Source: CAYZQH01 sp050300015 (GTDB taxonomy: Bacteria; Pseudomonadota; Gammaproteobacteria; Pseudomonadales; Cellvibrionaceae). From it: a stretch of 64,000 nucleotides of DNA. The stretch is from contig JBNKWZ010000032.1 of NCBI GenBank assembly GCA_050300015.1, positions 62,001-126,000 of the forward strand. Direction: 5' to 3'. The first letter of the stretch is position 1, and each line of letters opens with the position of its first letter. The notes under the pieces were generated by a model, which made no database searches, had not been told where the DNA came from, and saw nothing but the letters and a program-made list of their open reading frames with translations. Below are positions 37,435 to 46,640 of this stretch, in pieces. Position numbers and translations under genes: made by a program.

Positions 37435-38339
37435 AAGCCGTCGGGTCGCACCACGTCACCGGGGGTTGCCGCTAAGAAAGGGGCATTGGCCGCACGATTG
37501 ACTACGATGTCGCGATTGGCTTGCGAAATCTGACACATTCCGCCGCCAGGCACCTGTCCGATATAAAAGCCGTACTGCATGCAATCGTCATTGGGCCCGG
37601 AATGCTCGAGCCCATAAACATGACCAAATTCATGACTCACATGCCCCAAGCAATGGGCAGGGTTTTGGCTGTCGTAAGGGAAGTTGTAGCCGTTGTTCTC
37701 GCCCAGCAAGCACGACAGGTCGTCACCATCCATCCACGCACCGCCAAAGTTACCGCCCACTCGCCCATCGTGGCGAGTGGTGGGGTAGTTAATCACCCGC
37801 ACTTCTGGGTCAAAGTCTCGGATGTTGAGATTGCCGTACACCTCTTTTTTGATGTTGCCCAGTCGATACCAGCGGTCATCGTTGTGAATGTCGTCGGGCG
37901 TATTCAGGTACCACTCGGGTTCGTGCGCCGCGTGAATCACGTCCACCACTTGATCATATAAATAAAAGGTACCGCCAAACTGCTCGTGCCAATACTGTTG
38001 CATGGCAAAAGCTTGGGTTACCACAGCGTTGTAAGCCGCCTCGCTGCAGGTTTCTCCCTGCTCCACAAAATACACAAAGCGCACCACAGCGTGATTCACC
38101 GCACCCGATACCGGTTGACCCATGGTAGGGTTAGCCGGGTCACAGGGAGAGTAAGCTTGGCCGCTGGAGCTTCCGCTGGTGCTAGATGATGAGCTGGTGC
38201 TGCTGGAGCTAGAACTGGAGCTAGAACTTGCGGAGGCCCCGCCATCGCTGCCCGAGCCACAGGCACTTAAAACGCCCACAAGAGCAATCACTGAAGCGCC
38301 CATAAGAGCAAGCTTAGCCAAGGGTTTTATTGTTGTCAT
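37419..38339 (-). CDS. Polyserine-linker lipoprotein with zincin metalloprotease motif
   Basis: A 306-residue exported lipoprotein (lipobox LSAC, Cys27). Residues 36-58 are an almost pure serine linker, typical of secreted proteins of Saccharophagus/Teredinibacter relatives. The zinc site HEFGHVYGLEH (235-245) fits the metzincin HExxHxxGxxH pattern, and Met253 could form the Met-turn. Four or more cysteines after residue 200 suggest disulfides. Probable role: cell-surface metalloprotease. The substrate and subfamily are not assigned. The start ATG follows GGGGA at good spacing. Confidence 0.82.
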   Translation of the reverse strand: MTTIKPLAKLALMGASVIALVGVLSACGSGSDGGASASSSSSSSSSSTSSSSSTSGSSSGQAYSPCDPANPTMGQPVSGAVNHAVVRFVYFVEQGETCSEAAYNAVVTQAFAMQQYWHEQFGGTFYLYDQVVDVIHAAHEPEWYLNTPDDIHNDDRWYRLGNIKKEVYGNLNIRDFDPEVRVINYPTTRHDGRVGGNFGGAWMDGDDLSCLLGENNGYNFPYDSQNPAHCLGHVSHEFGHVYGLEHSGPNDDCMQYGFYIGQVPGGGMCQISQANRDIVVNRAANAPFLAATPGDVVRPDGLVESR

Positions 38340-38486
38340 GATGTCCCCTAGTCCCAGGTTCTTTTAAAAAGACTATCACAGGATTGGGGCGAGCCTTGGG
38401 TTGCGCGATCAATAGGGTGGAGAGTTGAGGTAGGGCGCACATTTGCCGCAGTGAGAGGCGCCTTCAGGCATGATTACCCCGGCAGG

Positions 38487-39278
38487 TTAATAAACGCTGG
38501 GGAGTACCTGGAAATGTCCACCCCGTTCAACCAGCTGTAAAGGCGTGTCGTACAGAGTGCGGAGATGGCGTTCGGTGAGGGTGTCCGGTTTGGGGCCATC
38601 ACCCACAATACGGCCTTCTTTCAGCAGAACGACGCGCTCAATTTCCGGCAGTATTTCGTGGATATGGTGCGTGGCCAGAAGTAGGGTGGTGCCACTTTGC
38701 GCAAGCGTGCGAAAAGTCTCCAAGAGCTCAAAACTGGCTTTAACGTCCAAGCCGTTGGTGGGTTCATCCAAGATCAAGATCTTGGGTTTGTGGATCATGG
38801 CGCGTGCCAACAAAAATTTGCGTTGCTGGCCGGTGGATAGGTGCCAGTAGCGCCGGGTTTGCAGTGCGGTTAAATCAAAGGCTTGCAGGGCTGCGTCGGT
38901 AAGCGTGTGGTGTTCGTCAGAGATCTCAAAGTGCCCGTGTAGGCCAATCGCCCCAAATAAGCCCGACATTACCACATCGCGCCCGCTCACGTGGGCATCG
39001 TACTGGTTTTGCAAATCTTGTGACACCAGGCCGATCTTTTTGCGCAATTCCCAAATCACTGCGGTTTCACTGCCGTCAATTTTAACGTGGCTTCCGGTCT
39101 TAACCACGGGGTAAAGTTCGCGCGTTAATAATTTTAATAAGGTGGATTTACCGGCACCGTTGGGGCCTAAAATGCAACTGCTTTGGCCGTAGTGAAAAGC
39201 CAGGGTTAAATCGTCAAAAACCCGTGTATCACCTCGGAAGACAGTGGCGTTGTGAATGTCGAGGTAGGCCTGCGTCAT
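38487..39278 (-). CDS. ABC transporter ATP-binding protein, last gene of thiamin operon
   Basis: A 263-residue ABC ATPase. Walker A GPNGAGKST, Walker B ILILDEPTNG, an atypical signature LSTGQQRKF and the switch histidine in LLLATHHIHE are visible. The start ATG overlaps the thiG stop (ATGA), so it is translationally coupled to thiamin synthesis genes. No permease or binding protein accompanies it. A transporter for thiamin, its precursors or a metal is possible; the context only supports co-regulation by the TPP riboswitch. An in-frame ATG eight codons upstream inside thiG is less likely. Confidence 0.85.
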   Translation of the reverse strand: MTQAYLDIHNATVFRGDTRVFDDLTLAFHYGQSSCILGPNGAGKSTLLKLLTRELYPVVKTGSHVKIDGSETAVIWELRKKIGLVSQDLQNQYDAHVSGRDVVMSGLFGAIGLHGHFEISDEHHTLTDAALQAFDLTALQTRRYWHLSTGQQRKFLLARAMIHKPKILILDEPTNGLDVKASFELLETFRTLAQSGTTLLLATHHIHEILPEIERVVLLKEGRIVGDGPKPDTLTERHLRTLYDTPLQLVERGGHFQVLPSVY

Positions 39279-40075
39279 GGTGTGAGTTTGGCTTGGTGCC
39301 AAAAGGGTTGGCCTACGGTTGGGGTGCTGGGCCTCGCGGTTTGGCGCTTTAACATTAGGCCTGCTTGATGGGCCTTGCGGCCTGCGTGTATGGCATCTTT
39401 AAAGGCGCTTGCCATTAAAGCCGGTTGCGCGGCTTTGGCCACGGCGGTGTTCAGTAAGATGCCATCAAAGCCCATCTCCATGGCTTCGCAAGCTTGAGAC
39501 GGGGCGCCAAGGCCTGCATCCACAATCAGTGGCACATTGGGTAATCGTTCGCGCAAGGTGGTTAAATTGTATTTGTTCAGTAAACCTTGCCCTGTGCCAA
39601 TGGGTGAGCCCCATGGCATTAATACTTGGCAGCCCACTTCTAACAGCTTTTGGCACAGTACAAGGTCATCGGTGCAATAGGGCAAAACCTTAAAACCGCG
39701 ACTGATCAGACTCTTCGCCGCCTCCACCAAGCCAAAAGGGTCGGGTTGCAGGTTGTAATCGTCGCCGATCACTTCGAGTTTTATCCAGTCGGTGGCAAAA
39801 ATTTCGCGGGACATTTCAGCAAGATTGACGGCCTCTTTAACGGATTTACAGCCCGCCGTATTGGGCAGAAGTTTGCAACCGGTTTGTTGAATGGCTTGCC
39901 AAATTTGCTGGCCGTCTCGGCCCTCGGGGTTTTGCCTGCGCAGCCCCAGGGTGACAATATCGCATTCGGCGGCGGCAATCGCTTCGAGCATGGAATGCGG
40001 CGAGGGGTAGAGTGCGGTACCCAGCAAAAAACGACTGCTGACCGTTTCGCCGTAAAGAGTTAAGCCATCTTGCAT
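39275..40075 (-). CDS. thiG: Thiazole synthase ThiG
   Basis: A 266-residue enzyme that builds the thiazole phosphate of thiamin from deoxyxylulose phosphate, dehydroglycine and ThiS thiocarboxylate. The Schiff-base Lys99 is in WIKLEVIGDD; downstream are PYCTDDLVLC, MPWGSPIGTGQGL and the phosphate-binding GFDGILLNTAVAKA. The order thiO-thiS-thiG matches the aerobic, glycine-oxidase-dependent pathway. The stop overlaps the next ATG. Confidence 0.96.
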   Translation of the reverse strand: MQDGLTLYGETVSSRFLLGTALYPSPHSMLEAIAAAECDIVTLGLRRQNPEGRDGQQIWQAIQQTGCKLLPNTAGCKSVKEAVNLAEMSREIFATDWIKLEVIGDDYNLQPDPFGLVEAAKSLISRGFKVLPYCTDDLVLCQKLLEVGCQVLMPWGSPIGTGQGLLNKYNLTTLRERLPNVPLIVDAGLGAPSQACEAMEMGFDGILLNTAVAKAAQPALMASAFKDAIHAGRKAHQAGLMLKRQTARPSTPTVGQPFWHQAKLTP

Positions 40076-40077
40076 TG

Positions 40078-40284
40078 TTAGCCCCCTCCAACGGGGCTGA
40101 CCACATCAAGCTGATCCCCGTTTTTCAGTTGGGTCACTTCGTACTGAGATTTTGGAACAAACTCACCATTAATGGCGACGGCAAAGGGTTGTGCCAAGTC
40201 CACTTTGCCTAGAGCCAGCGCTTCCAATAGCGGTGTGCTTGGGGCCAGGTTTAAGCGGTGTTCGTTTAACTGAATTTCAATCAT
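40078..40284 (-). CDS. thiS: Sulfur carrier protein ThiS
   Basis: A 68-residue ubiquitin-like sulfur carrier ending in the required Gly-Gly tail (VSPVGGG), which is thiocarboxylated and donates sulfur to ThiG. The start ATG 40284 overlaps the thiO stop (ATGA); an upstream in-frame ATG would lie inside thiO. It is two bases from thiG. Confidence 0.95.
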   Translation of the reverse strand: MIEIQLNEHRLNLAPSTPLLEALALGKVDLAQPFAVAINGEFVPKSQYEVTQLKNGDQLDVVSPVGGG

Positions 40285-41429
40285 AGCTCTTGTATACAAT
40301 GTTGTGTTGCGTTAAGCGCGGTTGCCGTAAAGTTGAGAGGCGCCTGGTTGCTGAGGTCAGATACGATGCGTTCGGCCAGAAAAGGCGCCAATAAAAAACC
40401 ATGACGATAAAGGCCGTTTACACTGGCCACACGCGGGCCAGAGCCCACAACAGGCGTCTCTTGGATGGTCGGTAAATTGTCCCAGTAGCTTGGCCGTAAA
40501 TTGGCATCCAGCTCAAGTATGCGAGCCTCAGCAAAGGCTGGGTTTAATGTATACAGCGCACTGCCAAGCTCTAGCATGGATTGTACGCTCACCGGAGAGC
40601 GGTCGTCGCTTTCGATCTCTGTGGCGCCGATAATAAAGCGATTGTTGGGCTTGGGCACGATGTAGAGCTTGTACCGTGGATGCATCAACCGGATGGGGTG
40701 GTGGAAGGTGACCTCTGGGGTCTGTACCCACAGCACCTCACCGCGCACGCCCCGTAGGGTCGACTGGCTTTCGCGACTGCCTATGCCACGGCAATCCAGC
40801 ACCCAGTCCACATCTTGAATGACGTTGCCATTGATCGCAGGGGTCGGCGCAAAAGTCACTGTGGTGTTGTCGATGCATTCGCCGCCCAGCGACACAATAG
40901 AATTCATCAGTGCTTCTAACAGGCCCCGGTTATCCATGTGTGCTTCGTTGGGCAGCAGTAAGCCCTGTTCAAAATGGTTGGCAAGGTCGGGCTCCAGAGC
41001 GTGGATTTCGCCACGGGACAACCAACGCGCGTTATTGTCAGAGCCCAGATGGTGATCCAAATCTCGACCAAATTGCTGCAACTCTGCCGTATCTGCAGGG
41101 TGCGCCACCACAAGGCTTCCTGGGGCGGTGTAGTGCACGGTTTGCCCCGCGGCGGCCAGCGTTTGATGCCACTCGGCCCAAAGTTGCAGTGACGCCATCC
41201 CCATTTGGTAAATGGCACGCTCTGAGACCACCACTTCCGACATGGGCGACACCATAGCGGCTGCCGTGTGGGCGGCACTCACTGGGCGCTTGAAGTCGGA
41301 TTGTTCAATTAAGGTGACGCGATGGCCGAGCAACAGTAAACGCCAAGCCAGTAAACGGCCCATTAAGCCTGCGCCGGCGATCACCACTTTAAGGCGACTG
41401 TCAGAAGATGAAAGTGTGGAGTACGACAT
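40281..41429 (-). CDS. thiO: Glycine oxidase ThiO
   Basis: A 382-residue FAD-dependent amino acid oxidase that makes dehydroglycine for thiazole synthesis. The FAD motif VVIAGAGLMGRLLAW is near residues 14-28. The C-terminal part contains RPYWDN-like RPSYWDNLPTI and the final NGLYRHGFLLAP flavin-contact motif. It is the first gene after the TPP riboswitch and overlaps thiS by four bases. Confidence 0.94.
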   Translation of the reverse strand: MSYSTLSSSDSRLKVVIAGAGLMGRLLAWRLLLLGHRVTLIEQSDFKRPVSAAHTAAAMVSPMSEVVVSERAIYQMGMASLQLWAEWHQTLAAAGQTVHYTAPGSLVVAHPADTAELQQFGRDLDHHLGSDNNARWLSRGEIHALEPDLANHFEQGLLLPNEAHMDNRGLLEALMNSIVSLGGECIDNTTVTFAPTPAINGNVIQDVDWVLDCRGIGSRESQSTLRGVRGEVLWVQTPEVTFHHPIRLMHPRYKLYIVPKPNNRFIIGATEIESDDRSPVSVQSMLELGSALYTLNPAFAEARILELDANLRPSYWDNLPTIQETPVVGSGPRVASVNGLYRHGFLLAPFLAERIVSDLSNQAPLNFTATALNATQHCIQEL

Positions 41430-41433
41430 ACTT

Positions 41434-41541
41434 GTTCCCTACGCAGGCTTTAACCCGATCAGGTTCGACGGGTTCCGTGCGCGCGCAAAACAAAAAATGG
41501 ACAGCGGCGTCTGGTCTCAGCCCCAAAGGGCACCCCGACAA
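41434..41541 (-). promoter_or_regulatory. TPP riboswitch (THI box)
   Basis: Read on the minus strand, the conserved THI-box blocks occur in order: GGGGTGCC, GGCTGAGA, a variable arm, GAACCTGATCGGGTTAA and GCGTAGGGAA. It lies immediately upstream of thiO, ending about five bases from the ATG. Ligand binding would therefore most simply hide the start region (translational control). It governs thiO-thiS-thiG and the coupled ABC ATPase. Confidence 0.95.
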
Positions 41542-41582
41542 GAAACGCCCAGTTTAGTGGTGGCGAGGGTTGCTCGCAAGCC

Positions 41583-42935
41583 TCAAGGCTTGGGTGGTCG
41601 AATTGCGGTCACCTGAACGTCCAGTTCGCCCTGATGAAGCCGGGTGGTGAGCGTCTCGCCTGCGCGCACTTGGGAGACCTCACGTATGGCTTTGCCCTCT
41701 GGGTTTAAGGTGATGGAATAACCGCGCTCTAAGGTGGCTAGGGGGCTTACACCATGTAACAACTGACTGGCTTGGGCGAAGCGCTGTTTGGCCGTTGCCA
41801 GCGTGGTTTCTGTGGCGTAGCGCAGGCGCTTGGTGAGCGCTTGTGTTAACCCGCGCGATTGCGCAATGCGTGCTTGGGGGGATTGCCGCCAAAGGCGGTG
41901 TTCGAGCCTGGATACCGTTTGATTGGCATTCGCCAATTGTTGGCGCATGGCACGGTTGAGTCTTAGCTCCCATTGATCCAAGCGCTGTGCCATGACCATC
42001 AGGCGCGTGGCGGGGTGCTGCAGGCGAACCTGTGTGTGTTGCAATTGCTGCTTGGCACGCTGTAAAACGTTGTCGATGGTGCGATTCAGTTGACGGTTGA
42101 GCTTCGCCAGTCGCGCTTTGGCGTCTTCCATGTTGGGGGATACCAGCTCTGCGGCCGCAGACGGTGTGGGAGCGCGCACATCGGCCACAAGGTCGCTGAT
42201 GGCCACATCCACTTCATGCCCCACGGCGGACACCACGGGGATTTTAGATGCAAATATGGCACGCGCTACGCGCTCGTCGTTAAAGGCCCAAAGGTCCTCT
42301 AAAGAGCCGCCTCCGCGACCTACGATTATCAGGTCGGCCACCGAGTGACGGTTCACCAGCGTGAGGGCATCTACGATTTGTTGGGGGGCTTCGTTACCTT
42401 GAACGGCCACCGGAATAACCTTCACAGCAATGTGAGGTGCGCGCCTTTTAAGTACATTCAAAATGTCGTGGATGGCAGCGCCGGTGGGTGAAGTGACCAC
42501 CGCGATGGTCTCCAGCCAGGTTGGCAGCGGCGCTTTATGCTCCAGGCTAAACAGGCCCTCCGCGCCGAGCTTGGCTTTGAGTTGCTCGTATTGTTGTTGT
42601 AAATCTCCGCGGCCGGCGGGCGCCATATGCTCGACAATTAATTGAAAGTCACCACGGCCTTCATACAAGCTGACGTGCGCACGCACCTTCAGTTTGTCGC
42701 CTTCCTTGGGGCGAAACGGCGTCAGTTGGTTGCGATTGCGAAACATGGCGCAGCGCACTTGGGCGCGCGCGTCCTTCAAGGTAAAGTACCAATGGCCGGA
42801 GGATGGGCAGCTGAAATTACTCAGTTCGCCCTCTACCCACATTAGTGGCAGGTAGGTTTCCAGCAGGTCTTTAGCGGCGCGATTGAGTTGGCTTACCGTC
42901 ATCACGCGTTGATTGTCAGCGACTGTTGTTGTCAC
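41583..42935 (-). CDS. xseA: Exodeoxyribonuclease VII large subunit
   Basis: A 450-residue nuclease subunit. The N-terminal OB-fold (MTVSQLNRAAKDLLETYLPLMWVEGELSNF onward) is followed by the catalytic region VVTSPTGAAIHDIL, DLIIVGRGGGSLEDLWAFNDE, VSAVGHEVDVAISDLVADVRAPTPSAAAEL and a long coiled-coil region. The true start is GTG 42935, overlapping the yqaA stop (GTGA); the open frame extends upstream only as a shadow of yqaA. XseB is not nearby. Confidence 0.95.
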   Translation of the reverse strand: MTTTVADNQRVMTVSQLNRAAKDLLETYLPLMWVEGELSNFSCPSSGHWYFTLKDARAQVRCAMFRNRNQLTPFRPKEGDKLKVRAHVSLYEGRGDFQLIVEHMAPAGRGDLQQQYEQLKAKLGAEGLFSLEHKAPLPTWLETIAVVTSPTGAAIHDILNVLKRRAPHIAVKVIPVAVQGNEAPQQIVDALTLVNRHSVADLIIVGRGGGSLEDLWAFNDERVARAIFASKIPVVSAVGHEVDVAISDLVADVRAPTPSAAAELVSPNMEDAKARLAKLNRQLNRTIDNVLQRAKQQLQHTQVRLQHPATRLMVMAQRLDQWELRLNRAMRQQLANANQTVSRLEHRLWRQSPQARIAQSRGLTQALTKRLRYATETTLATAKQRFAQASQLLHGVSPLATLERGYSITLNPEGKAIREVSQVRAGETLTTRLHQGELDVQVTAIRPPKP

Positions 42936-43363
42936 AGGCTCCCCGATGCCACAGTGCCCAAAGCGATCACCACGCCGTAGCGCAATGCCTTGCCCAGGCC
43001 CACCAATAAAATAAACGGCAGCCAGTGTACTCGCATCACGCCGGCAACCAAAGTCAACGGGTCGCCAACGATGGGCAACCAGGCAAACAGTAAAGTCCAA
43101 AGGCCAAAGCGTTGGAATGTGGCGCTGGCCCGCGCGAGCTGTGCGGGCTTGAAGTAAAACCAGCGGCGGTTCTCGAAGCGCCGAAGGGCGCGACCCATTA
43201 ACCAGTTGATCCCGGCACCCAAGGTATTGCCAGCCGTGGCCGCGGCCCATAACAGCACTGGCACCCCGTGTTGTAGTTGGCTAAGCAGCACCGCCTCGGA
43301 GTAGAACGGCAGTAAAGTCGCCGACAGTAGGGCGCTAAAAAACACACTCAAAAGGGCTAGCAT
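42932..43363 (-). CDS. YqaA-type DedA family membrane protein
   Basis: A 143-residue inner-membrane protein of the small YqaA branch of the DedA (SNARE-associated) family. The hydrophobic segments and GNTLGAGINWLMGRAL, RFGLWTLLFAWLPIVGDPLTLVAGVMR and GKALRYGVV are typical. DedA proteins include undecaprenyl phosphate translocases; whether YqaA shares this is not known. It is translationally coupled to xseA by a GTGA overlap. Confidence 0.9.
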   Translation of the reverse strand: MLALLSVFFSALLSATLLPFYSEAVLLSQLQHGVPVLLWAAATAGNTLGAGINWLMGRALRRFENRRWFYFKPAQLARASATFQRFGLWTLLFAWLPIVGDPLTLVAGVMRVHWLPFILLVGLGKALRYGVVIALGTVASGSL

Positions 43364-43420
43364 GGCAAGTTCGGCGCCAGCGTTTGGGGTGTGGGCGTCG
43401 TAACATGGTTGGGTAATGAT

Positions 43421-43448
43421 TTACCATGCTCGGTCATGCGTCTATAAT
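43421..43448 (+). promoter_or_regulatory. Probable sigma-70 promoter of guaB
   Basis: A -35 like TTACCA (43421-43426) and a consensus -10 TATAAT (43443-43448) are separated by 16 bases, placing the transcription start near 43455 and a leader of about 40 bases before the guaB ATG. Confidence 0.6.
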
Positions 43449-43493
43449 GCGCGGTTTCTCTCGCATCGCTCAAAATTGAGGTGGACCCCCTAT

Positions 43494-44969
43494 ATGTTGA
43501 GAATAGCCCACGAAGCGCTCACTTTCGACGACGTGTTATTGGTGCCCGGTCATTCAGACGTGACGGCCAAAGATGTGTCTTTAAAAACCCATCTGACCCG
43601 CAATATCACATTGAACATCCCGCTCGTGTCTGCCGCGATGGATACCGTTACCGAGGCGCGTTTGGCCATTGCTTTGGCGCAAGAAGGCGGTATCGGCATT
43701 ATCCACAAGAGTATGTCCATCGAGCAACAGGCATCAGAAGTTCGCGCCGTTAAAAAGTTTGAAGCGGGTGTTGTACAAGATCCCATTACCATTGATTCCA
43801 GCGCCAGTATTCGGGAATTGATTCAACTCACCGATAAAAACAAGATATCGGGTGTGCCAGTACTTGAAGGTGGCAACTTGGTGGGGATTGTAACTGGCCG
43901 GGATGTGCGTTTTGAGACCAACTTAGATGCCTCTGTCGCCTCCATTATGACGCCCAAACAAAAGCTGGTGACAGCCAAAGAGGGTGCCAGCGCCGACGAA
44001 GTTCGAGGGCTATTGCACCGTCATCGCATTGAAAAAGTTTTGGTGGTCAATGATCAGTTCGAGCTCAAGGGGTTGATCACGGTCAAAGATATTAACAAAG
44101 CCGAGATGTTCCCCAACGCCTGTAAAGATGCTGACGGCCGTTTGCGCGTTGGCGCCTCCGTGGGCACCAGCCCTGATACCGACGAGCGTGTTGCCGCGTT
44201 GGTAGCCGCGGGCGTGGATGTGCTTGTGGTAGATACGGCTCATGGGCACTCTAAAAATGTGCTGGATCGCGTTGCAAAAATTAAAGCCGATTTCCCCAAA
44301 GTGGATGTGATCGGCGGCAATATTGCTACGGGCGATGCTGCTCGAGCCTTAATGGAAGCCGGTGCAGATGCCGTGAAAGTGGGCATTGGCCCTGGGTCGA
44401 TTTGTACCACCCGAATTGTTACAGGTGTAGGGGTGCCGCAAATTACGGCCATTGCGGAGGTGGCCAAGGCTCTGGATGGTACAGGGCTGCCCGTGATCGC
44501 CGATGGCGGTATTCGCTTTTCTGGCGATATTGCCAAGGCGCTTGTGGCGGGTGCTTATGTGGTGATGATGGGGTCCATGTTTGCCGGCACCGAAGAGGCA
44601 CCGGGAGAAGTGGAGCTGTATCAAGGGAGAACCTACAAGTCCTACCGTGGCATGGGGTCCTTGGGCGCCATGAGTAAAACTCAGGGTTCATCTGATCGCT
44701 ATTTTCAGGATTCTTCTCAGGGTATGGAGAAATTAGTCCCCGAAGGCATCGAAGGGCGAGTGCCCTACAAGGGCACCTTGAGTGCAATTGTGCATCAGTT
44801 GATGGGCGGTGTACGCGCCGCTATGGGGTATACCGGCTCGCCCGATATGACCGCCATGCGCACCAAGCCCCAGTTTGTACGAGTGACCTCAGCGGGTATG
44901 GGCGAAAGCCATGTGCACGATGTGAGTATCACCAAAGAAGCACCCAATTACCCCGTGGGGGGGCGTTAA
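43494..44969 (+). CDS. guaB: Inosine-5'-monophosphate dehydrogenase
   Basis: A 491-residue enzyme that oxidises IMP to XMP, the committed step to GMP. The N-terminus MLRIAHEALTFDDVLLVPGHS matches GuaB, so ATG 43494 is the start; GAGG lies about 12 bases upstream. A CBS-domain pair lies at about 90-205. The catalytic Cys is in GIGPGSICTTRI, followed by the MGSMFAGTEEAPGE region and YRGMGSLGAM flap. It forms an operon with guaA. Confidence 0.97.
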   Translation: MLRIAHEALTFDDVLLVPGHSDVTAKDVSLKTHLTRNITLNIPLVSAAMDTVTEARLAIALAQEGGIGIIHKSMSIEQQASEVRAVKKFEAGVVQDPITIDSSASIRELIQLTDKNKISGVPVLEGGNLVGIVTGRDVRFETNLDASVASIMTPKQKLVTAKEGASADEVRGLLHRHRIEKVLVVNDQFELKGLITVKDINKAEMFPNACKDADGRLRVGASVGTSPDTDERVAALVAAGVDVLVVDTAHGHSKNVLDRVAKIKADFPKVDVIGGNIATGDAARALMEAGADAVKVGIGPGSICTTRIVTGVGVPQITAIAEVAKALDGTGLPVIADGGIRFSGDIAKALVAGAYVVMMGSMFAGTEEAPGEVELYQGRTYKSYRGMGSLGAMSKTQGSSDRYFQDSSQGMEKLVPEGIEGRVPYKGTLSAIVHQLMGGVRAAMGYTGSPDMTAMRTKPQFVRVTSAGMGESHVHDVSITKEAPNYPVGGR

Positions 44970-45014
44970 CCGCAAAGTCATTGCGGGTTACCCCTGTAGA
45001 GTGTTCACCCCGAA

Positions 45015-45037
45015 GCCCGCCTCCGGCGGGTTTCTTA
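45015..45037 (+). terminator. Short GC hairpin with U-rich tail between guaB and guaA
   Basis: CCCGCC-TCC-GGCGGG (45016-45030) is followed by TTTCTTATTTT, an intrinsic-terminator-like structure only 30 bases before the guaA start. It probably acts as a partial terminator that lowers guaA relative to guaB. Confidence 0.6.
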
Positions 45038-45062
45038 TTTTAAAGCTGTGATAGGACCTTTG

Positions 45063-46640
45063 ATGAACAAAGACATCCACGCCCAACGCATTTTGATTTT
45101 GGATTTTGGCTCGCAATACACTCAACTCATAGCGAGGCGTGTGCGGGAACTGGGCGTGTACAGTGAAATTCGTGCATTCGATATGAGTGAAGCGGAGATA
45201 AAAGCCTTTGCACCCAAGGGCATCGTCTTGGCGGGTGGGCCCGAGTCTGTGCCGGCGCCGGGTTCTCCTCGGGCACCTCAGTGTGTGTATGAAATGGGCG
45301 TACCCGTGTTGGGTATCTGTTATGGCATGCAAACCATGGCGGAACAATTGGGTGGCCAGGTGCAAGGCTCTGATGTTCGTGAATTTGGCTATGCCCAGAT
45401 TACCATTGATCAAGACAATGCGTTAACCAAACGCGTGAGCGACCATGTGGATCAGCAAGGCAAGGCACTGCTTGATGTGTGGATGAGCCACGGCGATAAG
45501 GTGGTGGCCATGCCCGAAGGGTTCACGTGTTTTGCCTCCACCGCATCCTGCCCTATTGCAGGCATGATGGATGAGAGCCGACAGTTTTATGGGGTTCAGT
45601 TTCACCCGGAGGTAACCCATACCTTGCAAGGCAAGCGCTTGTTTGAACACTTTTTGTTTGACCTATGCCACTGTGAAGCGCTTTGGACCCCCGCCAATAT
45701 CGTCGCCGACGCTATCGAGAAAGTCCGCGCCAAAGTCGGTCAAGACAAAGTGCTGTTGGGCTTATCGGGCGGGGTGGACTCCTCTGTGGTGGCTGCATTG
45801 TTGCACCAAGCCATTGGTGACCAACTCACCTGCGTTTTTGTAGACAACGGGTTGTTGCGTTTGCATGAAGGCGACCAAGTGATGGACATGTTTGCCAAAA
45901 ACATGGGCGTTAAAGTGATTCGGGTTAACGCCGAATCGCTATTTTTGAACAAGTTAAGTGGTGTGGCAGACCCAGAGCAAAAACGAAAGATTATTGGCAA
46001 TACTTTTATTGAAGTGTTTGATGATGAAGCCGGCAAACTGAAAGACGTGAATTGGTTGGCGCAGGGCACTATCTACCCAGATGTGATCGAGTCGGCCGCG
46101 GCTAAAACCGGTAAAGCCCATGTGATCAAATCGCACCACAATGTAGGTGGCTTGCCAGAAGACATGAAGATGCAACTGGTAGAGCCTTTGCGTGAGCTGT
46201 TTAAGGATGAGGTTCGTAAAATTGGCTTAGAGCTTGGCTTGCCCTACGACATGGTCTACCGCCACCCCTTTCCAGGGCCTGGTTTGGGGGTGAGAATATT
46301 GGGCGAAGTGCATAAAGCGTACGCCGATATTTTGCGTCAAGCCGACGCCATTTTTATTGAGGAGCTTCACGCCGCGGATTGGTACCACAAAACCAGTCAA
46401 GCTTTCGCCGTGTTTTTACCTGTTAAATCGGTGGGTGTGGTGGGCGATGGCCGTCGTTATGAATGGGTCATCGGTTTGCGTGCGGTGGAAACTGTGGACT
46501 TTATGACCGCACGCTGGGCGCACTTGCCCTATGAATTATTGGAGAAGGTTTCCAACCGTATTATCAACGAGATTTCGGGCGTGTCCCGCGTGGTGTACGA
46601 CGTCTCCAGCAAACCACCGGCCACCATTGAGTGGGAGTGA
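45063..46640 (+). CDS. guaA: GMP synthase (glutamine-hydrolysing)
   Basis: A 525-residue enzyme that aminates XMP to GMP. The class I glutamine amidotransferase domain (1-200) has Cys in VPVLGICYGMQ and His/Glu in VQFHPEVTH. The ATP pyrophosphatase loop LSGGVDSS lies near residue 236, and the C-terminal dimerisation domain ends in PPATIEWE. ATG 45063 follows AGGA at seven bases. This copy is complete. Its last 759 bases (45882-46640) recur in decayed form at 51586-52323. Confidence 0.97.
   Translation: MNKDIHAQRILILDFGSQYTQLIARRVRELGVYSEIRAFDMSEAEIKAFAPKGIVLAGGPESVPAPGSPRAPQCVYEMGVPVLGICYGMQTMAEQLGGQVQGSDVREFGYAQITIDQDNALTKRVSDHVDQQGKALLDVWMSHGDKVVAMPEGFTCFASTASCPIAGMMDESRQFYGVQFHPEVTHTLQGKRLFEHFLFDLCHCEALWTPANIVADAIEKVRAKVGQDKVLLGLSGGVDSSVVAALLHQAIGDQLTCVFVDNGLLRLHEGDQVMDMFAKNMGVKVIRVNAESLFLNKLSGVADPEQKRKIIGNTFIEVFDDEAGKLKDVNWLAQGTIYPDVIESAAAKTGKAHVIKSHHNVGGLPEDMKMQLVEPLRELFKDEVRKIGLELGLPYDMVYRHPFPGPGLGVRILGEVHKAYADILRQADAIFIEELHAADWYHKTSQAFAVFLPVKSVGVVGDGRRYEWVIGLRAVETVDFMTARWAHLPYELLEKVSNRIINEISGVSRVVYDVSSKPPATIEWE

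Noticed and set aside
42936..43250. N-terminal extension of XseA by about 105 residues
   Set aside because: The extra frame lies inside the yqaA gene, has no domain similarity, and the normal XseA start GTG 42935 overlaps the yqaA stop.
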